Of a stretch of 64,000 bases of DNA, positions 46,748 through 56,842 are shown one piece after another. Both the position numbers and the translations under genes were made by a program. Every line of letters starts with the position of its first letter. Position 1 is the first letter of the stretch. The notes under the pieces were generated by a model. It was not told where the DNA came from. It saw only the letters and a list, made by a program, of their open reading frames with translations, and did no database searches. The DNA lies in the NCBI RefSeq assembly GCF_900142125.1, contig NZ_FQZT01000002.1, forward strand, positions 413,836 through 477,835. Reading direction: 5' to 3'. This stretch comes from Malonomonas rubra DSM 5091. Lineage in GTDB: Bacteria > Desulfobacterota > Desulfuromonadia > Desulfuromonadales > Geopsychrobacteraceae.

Positions 46748-47530
46748 ATGCCACAAATCACCGAAGCTGAAGTGTTCCGCGCATGCCGCACCCTGTTCGG
46801 TCCGGAGCTTAATTTAAGTCGTGATTTTCTGCATTACCTGCAGCCTGCAGGGGTGCGTTCAGCATATCGGAAGAAAGCCAAAGTGACACATCCGGACCGT
46901 TTTGCCGTCGACGCCATCGCGACGCAGGAAAAACAGCAACGCCTGTTCCAGGACTTGAATCAAGCCCACGAAACAGTGCAGACATTTCTCAAGCAACGAG
47001 AAAAATATCCGGCCGCTACTATATTCCGCAGCCGCCCCCGTAATAGCGCCCCAGCTTATACTCATCCGAAGCGCAAGCGGCAGGATCGCCCGTACAGTAA
47101 ATATTACCGCGGACCACTGCCAAACCGACCGCTGCAATTCGGCCTTTACCTCTATTATCTCGGGATCATTCCTTTTAATGCTGTTATTTCGGCAATTACC
47201 TGGCAACGCAAGCAGCGCCCTGTTCTCGGGGACATTGCCAAACGCTGGGGCTGGCTGGACGATGAGCAGATCAAGCAGATCCTCAACTACCGCTGCACCG
47301 GAGTTCACAAGTTTGGCGAGCGTGCCGAACATCTCGGGCTGCTGAAACCGCTGCAGGTCCGCGCCCTGCTGATGCACCAGCGCAGCCAGCAAAAACAGAT
47401 GGGACACTACTTCATCGAGCAAGGTTTTTTCGAAGAAGAACAGCTCCACCATCTGTTGAACCAACTCGCCGAACACAACCGAACGTTCCGTCAAGGATAC
47501 GCCGGACACTACTACTTCTATCACCGCTAA
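46748..47530 (+). CDS. J-domain protein of unknown role
   Basis: The product is 260 residues from MPQITEAEVFRACRTLFG; an in-frame ATG at 46706 is possible. Residues ~35-85 look like a J domain with the HPDRF tripeptide and QQRLFQDLNQAHETV, so it could stimulate DnaK. A basic linker (95-120), one hydrophobic segment (~131-148) and a C-terminal helical part (LGDIAKRWGWLDDEQIKQIL, and LGLLKPLQVRALL) follow; the C-terminal part resembles repeated helix pairs. Otherwise unrecognised. Confidence 0.7.
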   Translation: MPQITEAEVFRACRTLFGPELNLSRDFLHYLQPAGVRSAYRKKAKVTHPDRFAVDAIATQEKQQRLFQDLNQAHETVQTFLKQREKYPAATIFRSRPRNSAPAYTHPKRKRQDRPYSKYYRGPLPNRPLQFGLYLYYLGIIPFNAVISAITWQRKQRPVLGDIAKRWGWLDDEQIKQILNYRCTGVHKFGERAEHLGLLKPLQVRALLMHQRSQQKQMGHYFIEQGFFEEEQLHHLLNQLAEHNRTFRQGYAGHYYFYHR

Positions 47531-47579
47531 ATTCACTTTGCCCACGGCAAATCATCACCAATTTTCAAGGAGTTGACTT

Positions 47580-48749
47580 ATGGGATTTCTGGCTGCATCC
47601 GCCAGTGTCTGCTATTTTCAAGTTGTCGGCGATTTCAGCCTGCGTGAAAAACTGACCGATATCCAGCAACAGCTGAACCACGAAGGTTTCCGCTCTATCG
47701 AGCAGAGCACAGACGAACTCTCAACCGGCTGGGTTGAACTCGACGATTACGAGTCGAGCGAATTCGCAACCGAATACCAATTCCGTCGAGATCAACATCT
47801 CTGTTTCACATTCCGCCAGGATCGACGTAAAGCACCTGCCGCACTCCTCAAGCGTCAGGTCGCGCTGCTCAGCCACAAATTTTTGGCTGAAAACCCAACC
47901 TACAACCGAGTGCCAAAAGGAGAACTGGAGCAGATCCGAGATACTGCCCGCAGCCTGCTGTTCGCACGCACCCTGCCAACCCCCAGCTGCTACGATGTCA
48001 TCTGGGATACGGAGAAAAAATTGCTGCGCCTGTGCTCTCTGAGCCAGAAAGTCATCGATGCATTCCTCGGCTTGTTCCACCAAACCTTCCCCGACTTGCG
48101 CCTGCAACTGCTGCATCCGCTGGCGCGAGCCGAGAAACTGCTCCCACAGAACCTGCAGGAGCAGTTACAGCAATCGAATCAGGCACAGACTGATGCCATC
48201 CTTGAACAGATCGAAGCCAATCGCTGGCTCGGCACCGAATTTCTACGCTGGCTGTTCTTTCGCACCCTCAACAGTGATTCGAACTACGCCGTCAACTGCG
48301 ACGGCCCATTGTTGACGGCTCAACCCTTCGGCGCCTTTCTCGACAATCGAGTGGTCCTGATCGGTGGAAGCCAGGAAGGAATTCAGAAAGTCGTCGTCGC
48401 CGGCCCACAGGATCATTACTCGGAAGTTCGAGCGGCACTGTCACAGGGCAAAGAAATTGAAGAAGCGACCCTGCATTTTCGATTGGATAATGAAGATGAC
48501 GGCTGGAAGCTGACTTTAAAAGGGGAGCGTTTCCAGTTCGGCGGCTTCCGGACACCGATGGTCAAACCGGAATCCGATCCCAGCGACGATCCCGCAGCTG
48601 AGGCAGAAGCTGCTTTTTTAACCAAACTGGGGGCAATGGAAGAGGGCGAACAGATGTTTGGTAGCCTGCTGAAAAGCTTTCTGCAACTTCGTCTTGGCGA
48701 GAGCTGGGCAACAGAATCTTCCCGTATCGACTCCTGGCTGGAAGAATAA
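47580..48749 (+). CDS. RdgC-like (recombination-associated) protein
   Basis: The 389-residue protein begins MGFLAASASVCYFQVVGDFS, then EGFRSIEQSTDELSTGWV, RKAPAALLKRQVALL and a segment SLLFARTLPTPSCYDVIWD, in the order seen in RdgC. E. coli RdgC (303 aa) forms DNA-encircling dimers and restrains RecA; this protein has about 85 further C-terminal residues, acidic and Ala/Glu-rich. The start has an AAGGAG site. Family call is by pattern and of moderate certainty. Confidence 0.65.
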   Translation: MGFLAASASVCYFQVVGDFSLREKLTDIQQQLNHEGFRSIEQSTDELSTGWVELDDYESSEFATEYQFRRDQHLCFTFRQDRRKAPAALLKRQVALLSHKFLAENPTYNRVPKGELEQIRDTARSLLFARTLPTPSCYDVIWDTEKKLLRLCSLSQKVIDAFLGLFHQTFPDLRLQLLHPLARAEKLLPQNLQEQLQQSNQAQTDAILEQIEANRWLGTEFLRWLFFRTLNSDSNYAVNCDGPLLTAQPFGAFLDNRVVLIGGSQEGIQKVVVAGPQDHYSEVRAALSQGKEIEEATLHFRLDNEDDGWKLTLKGERFQFGGFRTPMVKPESDPSDDPAAEAEAAFLTKLGAMEEGEQMFGSLLKSFLQLRLGESWATESSRIDSWLEE

Positions 48750-48775
48750 CCCGATAAAAACAGAGGTTCACCAAA

Positions 48776-48815
48776 TCCGCCCCTATTGCAGCTAATGCAG
48801 TTTGGGCGGACTTTC
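48776..48815 (+). terminator. Terminator-like hairpin after the RdgC-like gene
   Basis: The outer stem TCCGCCC (48776-48782) / GGGCGGA (48804-48810) encloses an inner TGCAG/CTGCA-type stem and is followed by only a weak T-run. Confidence 0.5.
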
Positions 48816-49073
48816 CATCCCTGCACATTCCTGCTCATCTTTCTGCCCTAGATCCTTCTCAAAATCCTGATTTTAAAAGCATAAATTCACTTTCAACAAG
48901 ACACTCAAGAATCATCAAAACATTACCTAGTAGCGAATTATAAAAAAGTGTTTTACTTTTTCTAAAACGGTGTTACGATCTTCTTATGTATATATTTTTT
49001 ACTATGAAAGAGGATCACCATAACAACAGGCTGGAATCGTCTGAATTCACCCGGTAAAACGAAGGAGATGCCA
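48816..49073 (+). other. Gene-free AT-rich leader of the cache-domain gene
   Basis: No gene is seen. From about 48930 the sequence is strongly AT-rich, with TTATAAAAAAGTG and TATGTATATATTTTTTACTATG segments, a likely promoter region, but no confident -35/-10 pair could be fixed. Confidence 0.4.
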
Positions 49074-49550
49074 ATGAAAAGACTACTGACTCTCGTGCTT
49101 GCAACCTTTATCTTGACTCTCATCAGCAGCACTGCTCTGGCAGACGGTCATACTGCGACAGTTGCTGAATGCATAGAAATGAGCAAAAAAGCGGCTGAAG
49201 CGATTCTGAAAGACCAAGATGCCGCCCTGGCCGATATCTCCAGGAAAGACGGTCCTTTTGTCTGGAAGGATTCCTATGTTTTTGTCATGGACCTGAAAGG
49301 AAAAATGCTGGCCCATCCGATGAAGCCCGGCCTGATGAAAATGGACAGCCTGCTCAGCACACCGGACAAAAATCCGACCGAGCCGAAAATGCTTTTCGTC
49401 GACCTGGTTGTAACGGCTGGAACCGCGGGTGAGGGTTGGGTCGAGTACATGTGGCCAAAGCCAGGTAGCACCGAGCCTTCGATCAAAGAAACTTATGTCT
49501 ATCGTGTTCCTGGCACCTCAATGTTCACTGCCGCCGGAATCTATCGCTAA
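49074..49550 (+). CDS. Exported single-cache-domain protein
   Basis: The product is 158 residues from MKRLLTLVLATFILTL; AAGGAG is six bases before this ATG and abuts an earlier one at 49068. After the signal peptide (to ALA, about residue 23) comes a cache sensor-type domain: DSYVFVMDLKGKMLAHPM, PGLMKMDS, GEGWVEYMWPKPGS and the final FTAAGIYR. This sCache_2 pattern usually forms the ligand-binding part of chemoreceptors, but here it is free-standing and periplasmic. Monocistronic. Confidence 0.85.
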   Translation: MKRLLTLVLATFILTLISSTALADGHTATVAECIEMSKKAAEAILKDQDAALADISRKDGPFVWKDSYVFVMDLKGKMLAHPMKPGLMKMDSLLSTPDKNPTEPKMLFVDLVVTAGTAGEGWVEYMWPKPGSTEPSIKETYVYRVPGTSMFTAAGIYR

Positions 49551-49577
49551 ACATCAACAGATTTGATTGCATGAAAG

Positions 49578-49610
49578 AAGCGGGAGCCTTCAAGGCTCCC
49601 GCTTTTGTTG
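49578..49610 (+). terminator. Terminator between the cache gene and aat
   Basis: The 13-base inverted repeat AAGCGGGAGCCTT / AAGGCTCCCGCTT with minimal loop is followed by TTTGTTGTTT. It can serve both convergent genes. Confidence 0.85.
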
Positions 49611-49611
49611 T

Positions 49612-50310
49612 TTAAACAACTGATTTACTGAACCGACTTAACAAGGGTCCGTACGGGGGCACCTCGGCTATGCGCAGGTGCTGCTGGAATTCCAACCGGG
49701 AGATCTCTGTCGCTCCCAAGCTGACGAGATGATCGGTCGTCTGCTGGCAATCGAGCAGTTCAAAACCGAGCTCTGCCAACTTCTTCACCAGATGAATCAG
49801 GACCAGCTTGGATGCATTGGTCCTGCGGCTGAACATCGACTCACCGCAAAAGTAGTATCCCAGGCAGACCCCATAAACACCGCCGACCAGTTCGTCGCCA
49901 TCCCAACACTCTACAGAGTGGGCGAAGCCGAGCTCGTGCAAACGCAGGTAGGCTTTTTCCATCTCCGGCGTGATCCAGGTCCCGCTGCCGTCCAACCCTT
50001 TGCGCAAGCGCCGGCACCAGTAAACCACGCCGGCAAAGTTTTCATCGATGCTAACCCGATAAAGACCTTTGCGCATGAATTTCTTCATCGAACGGGAAAC
50101 ATGCAACTCGGAAGGGAAAAGTACGCAACGCGGGTCAGGAGACCACCAGAGAATCGGCTCGCCCGGATTGAACCATGGGAAAATGCCAAGGCTGTAGGCA
50201 AGCAACAAGCGCTCAGGGGAAAGGTCCCCGCCGACCGCCAGCAGTCCATAATCTTCTGCGGCCTCTAGCGGCGGGAACCAGAGGTCCTCGTCAAGCTGAT
50301 AACAGGGCAT
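49612..50310 (-). CDS. aat: Leucyl/phenylalanyl-tRNA--protein transferase
   Basis: The 232-residue protein has GIFPWFNPGEPILWWSPDPR, FAHSVECWDGDELVGGVYG and ESMFSRRTNASKLVL, the Aat core. It adds Leu or Phe to N-terminal Lys/Arg of proteins, creating N-degrons read by ClpS-ClpAP, whose genes clpA and clpS lie directly upstream. The stop of clpA and the start of aat share one base (TGATG). Confidence 0.96.
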   Translation of the reverse strand: MPCYQLDEDLWFPPLEAAEDYGLLAVGGDLSPERLLLAYSLGIFPWFNPGEPILWWSPDPRCVLFPSELHVSRSMKKFMRKGLYRVSIDENFAGVVYWCRRLRKGLDGSGTWITPEMEKAYLRLHELGFAHSVECWDGDELVGGVYGVCLGYYFCGESMFSRRTNASKLVLIHLVKKLAELGFELLDCQQTTDHLVSLGATEISRLEFQQHLRIAEVPPYGPLLSRFSKSVV

Positions 50311-52574
50311 CAGTCCTGAGGGAAGTTGAATGTCAGCTTGCCCGATTTGCAGCCAACCTGCACGACACCACCGTTTTTCAGCGCACCGAAGAGAATTTCT
50401 TCAGCCAACGGGTCACTCACCTCGCCCTGAATCAGACGACCGAGCGGCCGGGCGCCAAACAATGGATCGTAGCCACGCTTGGCCAGATCGCGTCGTGCGG
50501 CCGGAGTAATTTTTATTGTCACATCACGGTCAGCCAGCTGCGTTGACAGCTCACCGATGAACTTGTCGACCACCTGCAGCATGACCGATTCGTCGAGGGG
50601 TTTGAAGTGAATAACAGCATCAAGCCGATTGCGGAACTCCGGCGAGAACGCTTTTTCCACCGCGTTCTTCGGTTTGGCCGCAGAACGCTCCCCGAAACCA
50701 ATCGGCACCGCGTTCATCTCGCGACCGCCAATGTTGCTGGTCATAATCAGGATGACGTTGCGGAAATCGGTTTCCTTGCCGTTGTTGTCGGTCAAAGTTC
50801 CGTGATCCATCACCTGTAATAAGATATTGAAAAGATCGGGGTGTGCTTTTTCGATCTCATCAAGCAGTAGCACCGACCAAGGGTTCTTGCTCACTTCTTC
50901 GGTCAACAAGCCGCCCTGGTCAAAACCGACATAGCCGGGAGGCGCACCGATCAAACGCGCAACCGAGTGCTTCTCCATGTATTCGCTCATATCGAAGCGC
51001 AGGAACTTGACACCCAACTGCAGGGCCAGTTGGCGAGCGACCTCGGTTTTACCAACACCAGTCGGGCCGGTAAAAAGCAGGGAACCAACGGGTTTATCAG
51101 GATGACCGAGACCGGCCCGAGAGCGGTGAATCGACTTGACCAGACTGTCTATCGCCGGATCCTGACCGAAAACAACCCGCTTCAAATCACGCTCCAGGTA
51201 GCGCAGCCGTTGCCGGTCGCTGCCAGTGACAGTACGGATCGGAACGCGCGCCATACGCGCGACAACGCGTTCAATCTCATCCAGACCTATCGGTCGGTTC
51301 AATTTTTCGTCGAGACGCTGCTGGGCACCTGCCTCATCGATAACATCGATCGCCTTATCGGGCAGATGCCGCTGCGACAGGTGTTTGACCGAAAGCTGGA
51401 CCGCGGATTCCAGCGCCTCCGGCAAATACGTCACCTTGTGATGCTCTTCGTAGCGTGAGCTCAGTCCTTTGAGGATCTCCAGCGCTTCTTCAGCGCTCGG
51501 CTCATGCAGATCAATTTTCTGGAAGCGGCGCGATAACGCCCGGTCTTTATCGAACAGGTTGCGATATTCTTCGTAAGTGGTCGAACCGATACAACGTAAC
51601 TCGCCAGAACCGAGAGCCGGTTTGAGGATATTCGATGCATCGAGGGATCCACCGCTGGTCGCTCCAGCACCGACGATGGTGTGAATTTCATCGATAAACA
51701 GGATCGCCTTTTCCCGCTTCTGCAGCGCAGCAACCACAGCCTTGAGGCGCTCTTCGAAATCGCCGCGGAACTTGGTTCCGGCGAGCAGAGCACCCATATC
51801 AAGAGTAAAGAGTTCACTTTCCTTGAGCAGTTCCGGAACGTTCCCCTCAGCGACCCGAAGCGCCAGACCTTCAGCCATAGCGGTTTTACCAACGCCCGGC
51901 TCACCAACAAAAATCGGGTTGTTTTTACGCCGCCGGCAAAGCACCAGCACTGCTCGCTCCAACTCCTGCTCGCGGCCGATCAACGGATCAATTTTGCCTT
52001 CTTTGGCGCGCGCAATCAGGTTGACAGTGTAGGCTTCGAGCGGATCGGCTGTTTTTTGCTTCTGCTTCCCCTTATCCCCCGGTTTTTGCTGTTCGGCGGG
52101 TGGTTCCTCCCGGTTTTCGGAAGGGCTTTCAGACGAGGGCCCGTGGGAAATATAATCGAGCAGGTCGACGCGCTCGATCCCCTGGTTCTGCAGGAAAAAG
52201 CAGGCGTGGGAATTTTCTTCCTCAAGGATCGCTGCAAGCAAATCACCAACGCCGACTTCGCGCTGGTTGGATGACTGCATGTGCAGCACCGTGCGCTGCA
52301 GCATCCGCTGCAGTGCCAGTGTCTGGCGCGGAACCTCTTCGTCCTCCACCTCTTCCGGCAAATGCTCAAGGTGCATATCGAAGAAGGTTTCCAGCTGCTC
52401 CTTAAGATCGTCGACATCACCACCGCAGGCGGTCAGAATCTGTTGTCCGACCCCTTCAAACAACAACGCGTAGAGAACGTGTTCAGTGGTCAAATATTCA
52501 TGACGACGGCGCTGGGCTTCACGCACAGCCAAGGTAAATGCTATCTGGACATCCTGGTTAAACATCTCAGCCAC
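50310..52574 (-). CDS. clpA: ATP-dependent Clp protease ATP-binding subunit ClpA
   Basis: The 754-residue AAA+ unfoldase has an N-terminal ClpN repeat domain (1-140), D1 with [14 protein letters not shown]2 with [15 protein letters not shown], and no ClpB-type middle coiled coil, so it is ClpA. It feeds substrates into ClpP; clpP is not in the window. It follows clpS by six bases. With aat it forms a complete N-end-rule unit. Confidence 0.96.
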   Translation of the reverse strand: MAEMFNQDVQIAFTLAVREAQRRRHEYLTTEHVLYALLFEGVGQQILTACGGDVDDLKEQLETFFDMHLEHLPEEVEDEEVPRQTLALQRMLQRTVLHMQSSNQREVGVGDLLAAILEEENSHACFFLQNQGIERVDLLDYISHGPSSESPSENREEPPAEQQKPGDKGKQKQKTADPLEAYTVNLIARAKEGKIDPLIGREQELERAVLVLCRRRKNNPIFVGEPGVGKTAMAEGLALRVAEGNVPELLKESELFTLDMGALLAGTKFRGDFEERLKAVVAALQKREKAILFIDEIHTIVGAGATSGGSLDASNILKPALGSGELRCIGSTTYEEYRNLFDKDRALSRRFQKIDLHEPSAEEALEILKGLSSRYEEHHKVTYLPEALESAVQLSVKHLSQRHLPDKAIDVIDEAGAQQRLDEKLNRPIGLDEIERVVARMARVPIRTVTGSDRQRLRYLERDLKRVVFGQDPAIDSLVKSIHRSRAGLGHPDKPVGSLLFTGPTGVGKTEVARQLALQLGVKFLRFDMSEYMEKHSVARLIGAPPGYVGFDQGGLLTEEVSKNPWSVLLLDEIEKAHPDLFNILLQVMDHGTLTDNNGKETDFRNVILIMTSNIGGREMNAVPIGFGERSAAKPKNAVEKAFSPEFRNRLDAVIHFKPLDESVMLQVVDKFIGELSTQLADRDVTIKITPAARRDLAKRGYDPLFGARPLGRLIQGEVSDPLAEEILFGALKNGGVVQVGCKSGKLTFNFPQD

Positions 52575-52580
52575 CGTTCC

Positions 52581-52889
52581 TTACGCCTCCTCGAGGGAGC
52601 AGCGCAGCGGGAAGCCAGCTTTACGCGCCCGCATACGAACCTGATCCGTCTTGGTTTCGGCAATTGCATAGGGGAATGTGCCACAAAGCCCAACCCCCTG
52701 AAAATGAATGGTCAGCATAATTTTCTCTGCCTCAGAGCTCGGCTTATGGAAAATATCCCGTAACACCTCGATGACAAACTCCATCGTGGTATAATCATCA
52801 TTGTGCATCAGGACCTTGAACAGCGAAGGAGTGGTCGTCCGCTCTTCAGCTTTGCTCTCGATTTTGGTTTTGTGTCCAGTATCGGCCAT
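52581..52889 (-). CDS. clpS: ATP-dependent Clp protease adaptor ClpS
   Basis: The 102-residue protein has the adaptor core VLMHNDDYTTMEFVIEVL with the hydrophobic N-degron pocket residues, and a C-terminal AKTDQVRMRARKAGFPL-like segment. It delivers N-end-rule substrates to ClpA. First gene of clpS-clpA-aat. Confidence 0.96.
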   Translation of the reverse strand: MADTGHKTKIESKAEERTTTPSLFKVLMHNDDYTTMEFVIEVLRDIFHKPSSEAEKIMLTIHFQGVGLCGTFPYAIAETKTDQVRMRARKAGFPLRCSLEEA

Positions 52890-52975
52890 TGAGTAATTTT
52901 ACCTAACTACAGAAGATTTTTCCCATTATCCTAACACAGAAATTTATTTAACAGCTAGCCTGTCGAGAAACGAAG

Positions 52976-53362
52976 ATGAGTTTTTATCCGCATCAGTCGA
53001 ATAGCCGAAGGAACAAACGGGACCAAACCAAAGACCCGCTGATGAAAATTCTGACTTGGTCCAACGCTATCGCTGCCATCGTTCTTTTTGCCGCGATCTG
53101 CGTTACAGCGCTTGCCAAGCCGGAGTCGGTCACTTTTTTCGATCACTACTTCCAGGTCAACGTTTATCGTCGCCCCCACTGGAACATGGTCCTGGTCGAC
53201 TACATCGCCGCACTGCTGGCACTGAGCGGCATCGTCAGCATCATCGGCCTGATCGTCAACAGTCAACGCCTGAAACGAAAAGGCGACTATGTCCGCGCCA
53301 CCCTGGTCATTTGCCTGATGATGTCGATCGCCGGGCTGGGGCTCTATTTCTTCTACGCTTGA
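52976..53362 (+). CDS. Membrane protein of unknown function
   Basis: The 128-residue protein has a basic N-terminus (about 1-22) and three hydrophobic segments (about 27-46, 72-93, 105-127). Between the first two lies a short segment FFDHYFQVNVYRRPHWNMV. It is divergent from clpS across 86 bases and converges with the YkgJ gene. No family is recognised, but codon use and the three helices suggest a real gene. Confidence 0.65.
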   Translation: MSFYPHQSNSRRNKRDQTKDPLMKILTWSNAIAAIVLFAAICVTALAKPESVTFFDHYFQVNVYRRPHWNMVLVDYIAALLALSGIVSIIGLIVNSQRLKRKGDYVRATLVICLMMSIAGLGLYFFYA

Positions 53363-53369
53363 TCTTCGG

Positions 53370-54053
53370 TCAATAAAGGTCCTGCCAGGTCAAGCGCTTT
53401 CCGTTTAGCCACTCTTGTTCCGCCTGCGGGGTTTTCAGCAGGTAGCGGATCAGTCCCGCCAGTTGAAAACTGCGCTCATCCAGCCCGCACTGCTGCAACC
53501 CTGCGGCCACGCCGCTGAAAAGAGATTCATAAAGACTCTGTTGAAACTGGTGCATCAACACCGGCGTTTCTTCTCCCAGGACCTTGCCGGCCAGCGCGTC
53601 GCGGCAAGCAATCGCAGAGGTCGAGCTCACGCTGCGGCAAAGCAGAGGTCGAACCGGATAGATGGTACAGTGCCCTGCCTCATCCAGAAAAGCACAGGAG
53701 CGGCGCACGTAAAGCCGTTCTTCATCATCCAGACCGCGCACCTCGTACCAGAGGCGGTCCAGGCGCTCGGCAGCCTGCTGCAGACATTCTCTACCCTGTC
53801 CTCGCAGATAGGAGGCGATGGCGATACCTTCCGGCATCAGAGTCGATACACTCACGACACAACAACTGCTGCAACCGGGACCGCAATCGATATGTGACCG
53901 GTCGGAGGGATGCAGTTCAATTTCCCGTTCTGCCTCGACGGCTATCGTCTGCAACCTCTGCAAAATCGGCTTGACTGAATCTTTAGATTGACAGGACCGG
54001 GCCACCGCTTCACTGATTGCTCCCTGATATTGCACAAAATCGAACGACTCCAT
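53370..54053 (-). CDS. YkgJ-family cysteine-cluster protein
   Basis: The product is 227 residues from MESFDFVQYQG with GGGAG upstream. The cysteine cluster CGPGCSSCCVVSVS (about 58-66) plus CAFLDEAGHCTIYPVRPLLCR is the YkgJ/UPF0153 zinc- or iron-chelating signature. Function is not established for the family. Confidence 0.85.
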   Translation of the reverse strand: MESFDFVQYQGAISEAVARSCQSKDSVKPILQRLQTIAVEAEREIELHPSDRSHIDCGPGCSSCCVVSVSTLMPEGIAIASYLRGQGRECLQQAAERLDRLWYEVRGLDDEERLYVRRSCAFLDEAGHCTIYPVRPLLCRSVSSTSAIACRDALAGKVLGEETPVLMHQFQQSLYESLFSGVAAGLQQCGLDERSFQLAGLIRYLLKTPQAEQEWLNGKRLTWQDLY

Positions 54054-54195
54054 AAACAACTCCCATCACAGAAATATAACAATTATTGCTATTCTAGCCG
54101 ATCTGGTCAGGCTGGCAATCGGCCCCTTGCCGCCTCCGGTTTGGTCTGCTATCGTTCTTTTGTCGATCGCCTGTATTTTCCAGAGGATAGCCGTT

Positions 54196-55482
54196 ATGGA
54201 CCTGCCTGACACCATTTGGTTACTACTTTTATCTGCCCTCGCACTCGGGCTCTTCGTCGGCTGGCTGATCGGTCGATCGCAGAGCAACAGAAAACAGCAA
54301 CTGGAGCGGGAGACCTTACTGCAACAACTCGCTGCCGGAGAAGCTGAACTGAGTGCTGAACGCAAGGCGACAGCTGAGAAACTGATGCTGCAGGAAGAAA
54401 ACCGACGGCAGACGGAACAGGCCTTTCGTGCCCTTTCCGCCGACGCACTGGCAAGCAACAATCAAACCTTTCTCGATCTGGCGAAAACCACTCTCGACAA
54501 CTACCAGAAACAGGCGCAGGGCGACCTCAGCAGCAGGCAGCAGGCAATCCAGCAACTGGTTAAACCGCTGGAAGATTCCCTGCACAAGGTGGATGGCAAA
54601 ATCGAACAACTGGAGAAAGCGCGCACCGGTGCTTATGCCCGACTGGATGAGCAGCTGAAATCGCTGCTCGGCAGCCAGGCAAAACTGGAAACGGAAACCG
54701 GCAACCTGGTGCGCGCCCTGCGGGCCCCTGCGGTCCGTGGGCGCTGGGGAGAAATCCAGCTGCGCAAAGTCGTGGAAATGGCCGGAATGGTCAATTACTG
54801 CGACTTTGTCGAGCAGGAAACCGCAGACAGCGGCCGCCTGCGGCCTGACATGATCGTCAAGCTGCCGAACGGACGAAATATCGTCGTCGACTCGAAAGCG
54901 CCGCTGCAGGCCTACCTGGAATCCCTGGAAACCGAGGATGATACCGAACGCAAAGCCCACCTGCGTCAGCACGCCCGCCAGATCCGCGATCACCTGCAGA
55001 AACTCTCCGCGAAAAACTACTGGGAACAGTTTCAGCCGACGCCGGAGTTTGTCGTCCTCTTCCTGCCGGGAGAAACCTTCTTCTCTGCAGCATTGAATCA
55101 GGATCCGGGACTGATCGAAGCAGGCGTCGATCAGAAAGTCCTGCTCGCAACCCCCACCACCCTGATCGCCCTGCTGCGCTCCGTTGCTTACGGCTGGCGG
55201 CAGGAACAATTGGCGGAAAACGCCGTCGAAATCAGTCAGCTCGGTCGCGAACTTTACGACCGACTGGCCACTCTCACCGGTCATTTCAGCAGCATGGGCA
55301 AAGGGCTGGAACGCGCTGTCGACAGTTACAACAAAGGCATCGCCTCCCTCGACAGCCGGGTTCTGGTCACCGCGCGCAAATTCAAAGATCTGGGCGCCGG
55401 CAGCAGCAAAGATATCGATAAAATCGATCAGCTCGACAAAGCGCCGCGGCCGCCGCAATTGCCGGAGAAAGACTCTCATTAG
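54196..55482 (+). CDS. rmuC: DNA recombination protein RmuC
   Basis: The product is 428 residues from [22 protein letters not shown] upstream supports this start. N-terminal membrane helix (6-25), a long coiled coil (about 30-160), then the conserved RmuC nuclease-like core with [18 protein letters not shown] and [13 protein letters not shown]. RmuC limits inversions at short inverted repeats. It precedes lemA by 58 bases. Confidence 0.93.
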   Translation: MDLPDTIWLLLLSALALGLFVGWLIGRSQSNRKQQLERETLLQQLAAGEAELSAERKATAEKLMLQEENRRQTEQAFRALSADALASNNQTFLDLAKTTLDNYQKQAQGDLSSRQQAIQQLVKPLEDSLHKVDGKIEQLEKARTGAYARLDEQLKSLLGSQAKLETETGNLVRALRAPAVRGRWGEIQLRKVVEMAGMVNYCDFVEQETADSGRLRPDMIVKLPNGRNIVVDSKAPLQAYLESLETEDDTERKAHLRQHARQIRDHLQKLSAKNYWEQFQPTPEFVVLFLPGETFFSAALNQDPGLIEAGVDQKVLLATPTTLIALLRSVAYGWRQEQLAENAVEISQLGRELYDRLATLTGHFSSMGKGLERAVDSYNKGIASLDSRVLVTARKFKDLGAGSSKDIDKIDQLDKAPRPPQLPEKDSH

Positions 55483-55540
55483 CGCGCCGCTTTATGCTAA
55501 ACTGCCGGTCATAAATTTAATCACTTCAGGAGGAACACTC

Positions 55541-56122
55541 ATGCATATCCGTCTATTGATGACCCTGCTCGCCGCGCTCTTGTTGCTCAACGGCTGCGGC
55601 TACAACCAGATCCAGAAAAACGAGGAGGCGGTCTTTGCGGCCTGGGCTGATGTCGAAGCGACCTATCAGCGCCGTGCCGACCTGATCCCTAATCTCGTAG
55701 AGACAATCAAGGCTTACGCTGCACACGAAAAAGAAACACTGATGGGTGTCACCAACGCCCGCGCCAAGGTTGGCCAAATGAACATCTCCGCCGACAAGCT
55801 GGGTGATGTCGCGGCCATGCAGCAGTTCCAGCAGGCTCAAGGTGAACTGTCCGGGGCCCTTTCCCGTTTGCTGGTGGTCGCCGAACGTTATCCCGACCTG
55901 AAGGCGAGCGCCAACTTCCGTGACCTGCAGCATCAGCTGGAAGGCACTGAGAACCGCATCAACGTCGCTCGTCAGCGCTACAACGCTGCGGTACAGACCT
56001 TCAATACATCGATCCGCACTTTCCCCAACAGCCTGACCAACAACTTCCTGCTCAACCTGGAACGCAAGGAGCCGTTCAAGGCTGATGCCGGTGCTGAAAA
56101 CGCACCGAAAGTGACGTTCTGA
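55541..56122 (+). CDS. lemA: LemA family lipoprotein
   Basis: The product is 193 residues from [20 protein letters not shown]; a perfect AGGAGG lies seven bases upstream. The lipobox is LNGC. The core has [24 protein letters not shown], the LemA signature, and ends with [14 protein letters not shown]. LemA proteins commonly accompany TPM-domain genes as here; the role is unknown. The stop overlaps the next start. Confidence 0.93.
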   Translation: MHIRLLMTLLAALLLLNGCGYNQIQKNEEAVFAAWADVEATYQRRADLIPNLVETIKAYAAHEKETLMGVTNARAKVGQMNISADKLGDVAAMQQFQQAQGELSGALSRLLVVAERYPDLKASANFRDLQHQLEGTENRINVARQRYNAAVQTFNTSIRTFPNSLTNNFLLNLERKEPFKADAGAENAPKVTF

Positions 56123-56841
56123 TGCGACATCTTTTCGGCATCGTCCTGTTGCTGGTTCTGCTTTGCACTCCGGCAGCAGCACTCGATATTCCCAGCGCTA
56201 AAGGCTATGTCAACGACAACGCCGGCTTGCTGCAGCAGACTACCCGGCTGAAGCTCGAGCAGTTCCTGCGTGATTTCGAAAAGAGCGATTCAACGCAGAT
56301 TGTCGTTCTGACCATTCCGACGCTGGAGAACGAAGCGCTGGAAGATTATGCCCTGCGCGTGCTGGAGAACTGGGGCGTCGGTCAGGAAGAGAAAGACAAC
56401 GGCGCGCTGCTGCTGGTCGCCAAAGCGGAGCGGAAAATCCGCATCGAAGTCGGCTACGGGCTGGAAGGTCGCCTGACCGACCTGCTCGCCGGCCGTATTA
56501 TCGACAACGAGGTTTCTCCACGTTTCAAGCAGGGAGACTTCGACGGTGGCATCATTGCCGGAGTTGTCGGCATGGCGGAAGCGGTTCGCGGCGAATACAC
56601 CGGCACCGGTCGCACCAACAGCAAAAAGAAAGAGAGCAGCCCCTTCGGCTTCATCCTACCGCTGCTGTTTTTCGGTGGCCCGTTGCTGGCCCGACTCGGC
56701 GGTCGGCGGCGCGGATACCGACGCGGCGGCTTCTACGTCGGTGGCCCATTCATGGGCGGTGGCGGCGGTTTCGGCGGCGGCGGAGGGTTCTCCGGTGGCG
56801 GTGGCGGAGGAGGAGGCGGTGGCGCCTCTGGAGGTTGGTAA
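56122..56841 (+). CDS. TPM-domain exported membrane protein (YgcG-like), glycine-rich tail
   Basis: The 239-residue protein has a signal peptide (1-20), then a TPM domain (about 25-160: GYVNDNAGLL, EVGYGLEGRLTDLLAGRII), a hydrophobic segment (174-190) and a Gly-rich tail from about residue 205 to the end. TPM domains are phosphatase-like in plants. It is in a lemA-TPM-TPM operon, probably for envelope stress or membrane maintenance (inference). Confidence 0.9.
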   Translation: MRHLFGIVLLLVLLCTPAAALDIPSAKGYVNDNAGLLQQTTRLKLEQFLRDFEKSDSTQIVVLTIPTLENEALEDYALRVLENWGVGQEEKDNGALLLVAKAERKIRIEVGYGLEGRLTDLLAGRIIDNEVSPRFKQGDFDGGIIAGVVGMAEAVRGEYTGTGRTNSKKKESSPFGFILPLLFFGGPLLARLGGRRRGYRRGGFYVGGPFMGGGGGFGGGGGFSGGGGGGGGGGASGGW

Positions 56842-56842
56842 T

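Noticed and set aside
55184..55540. N-terminal extension of the lemA frame
   Set aside because: This part lies in rmuC in another frame; a perfect AGGAGG and a lipoprotein signal fix the lemA start at 55541.
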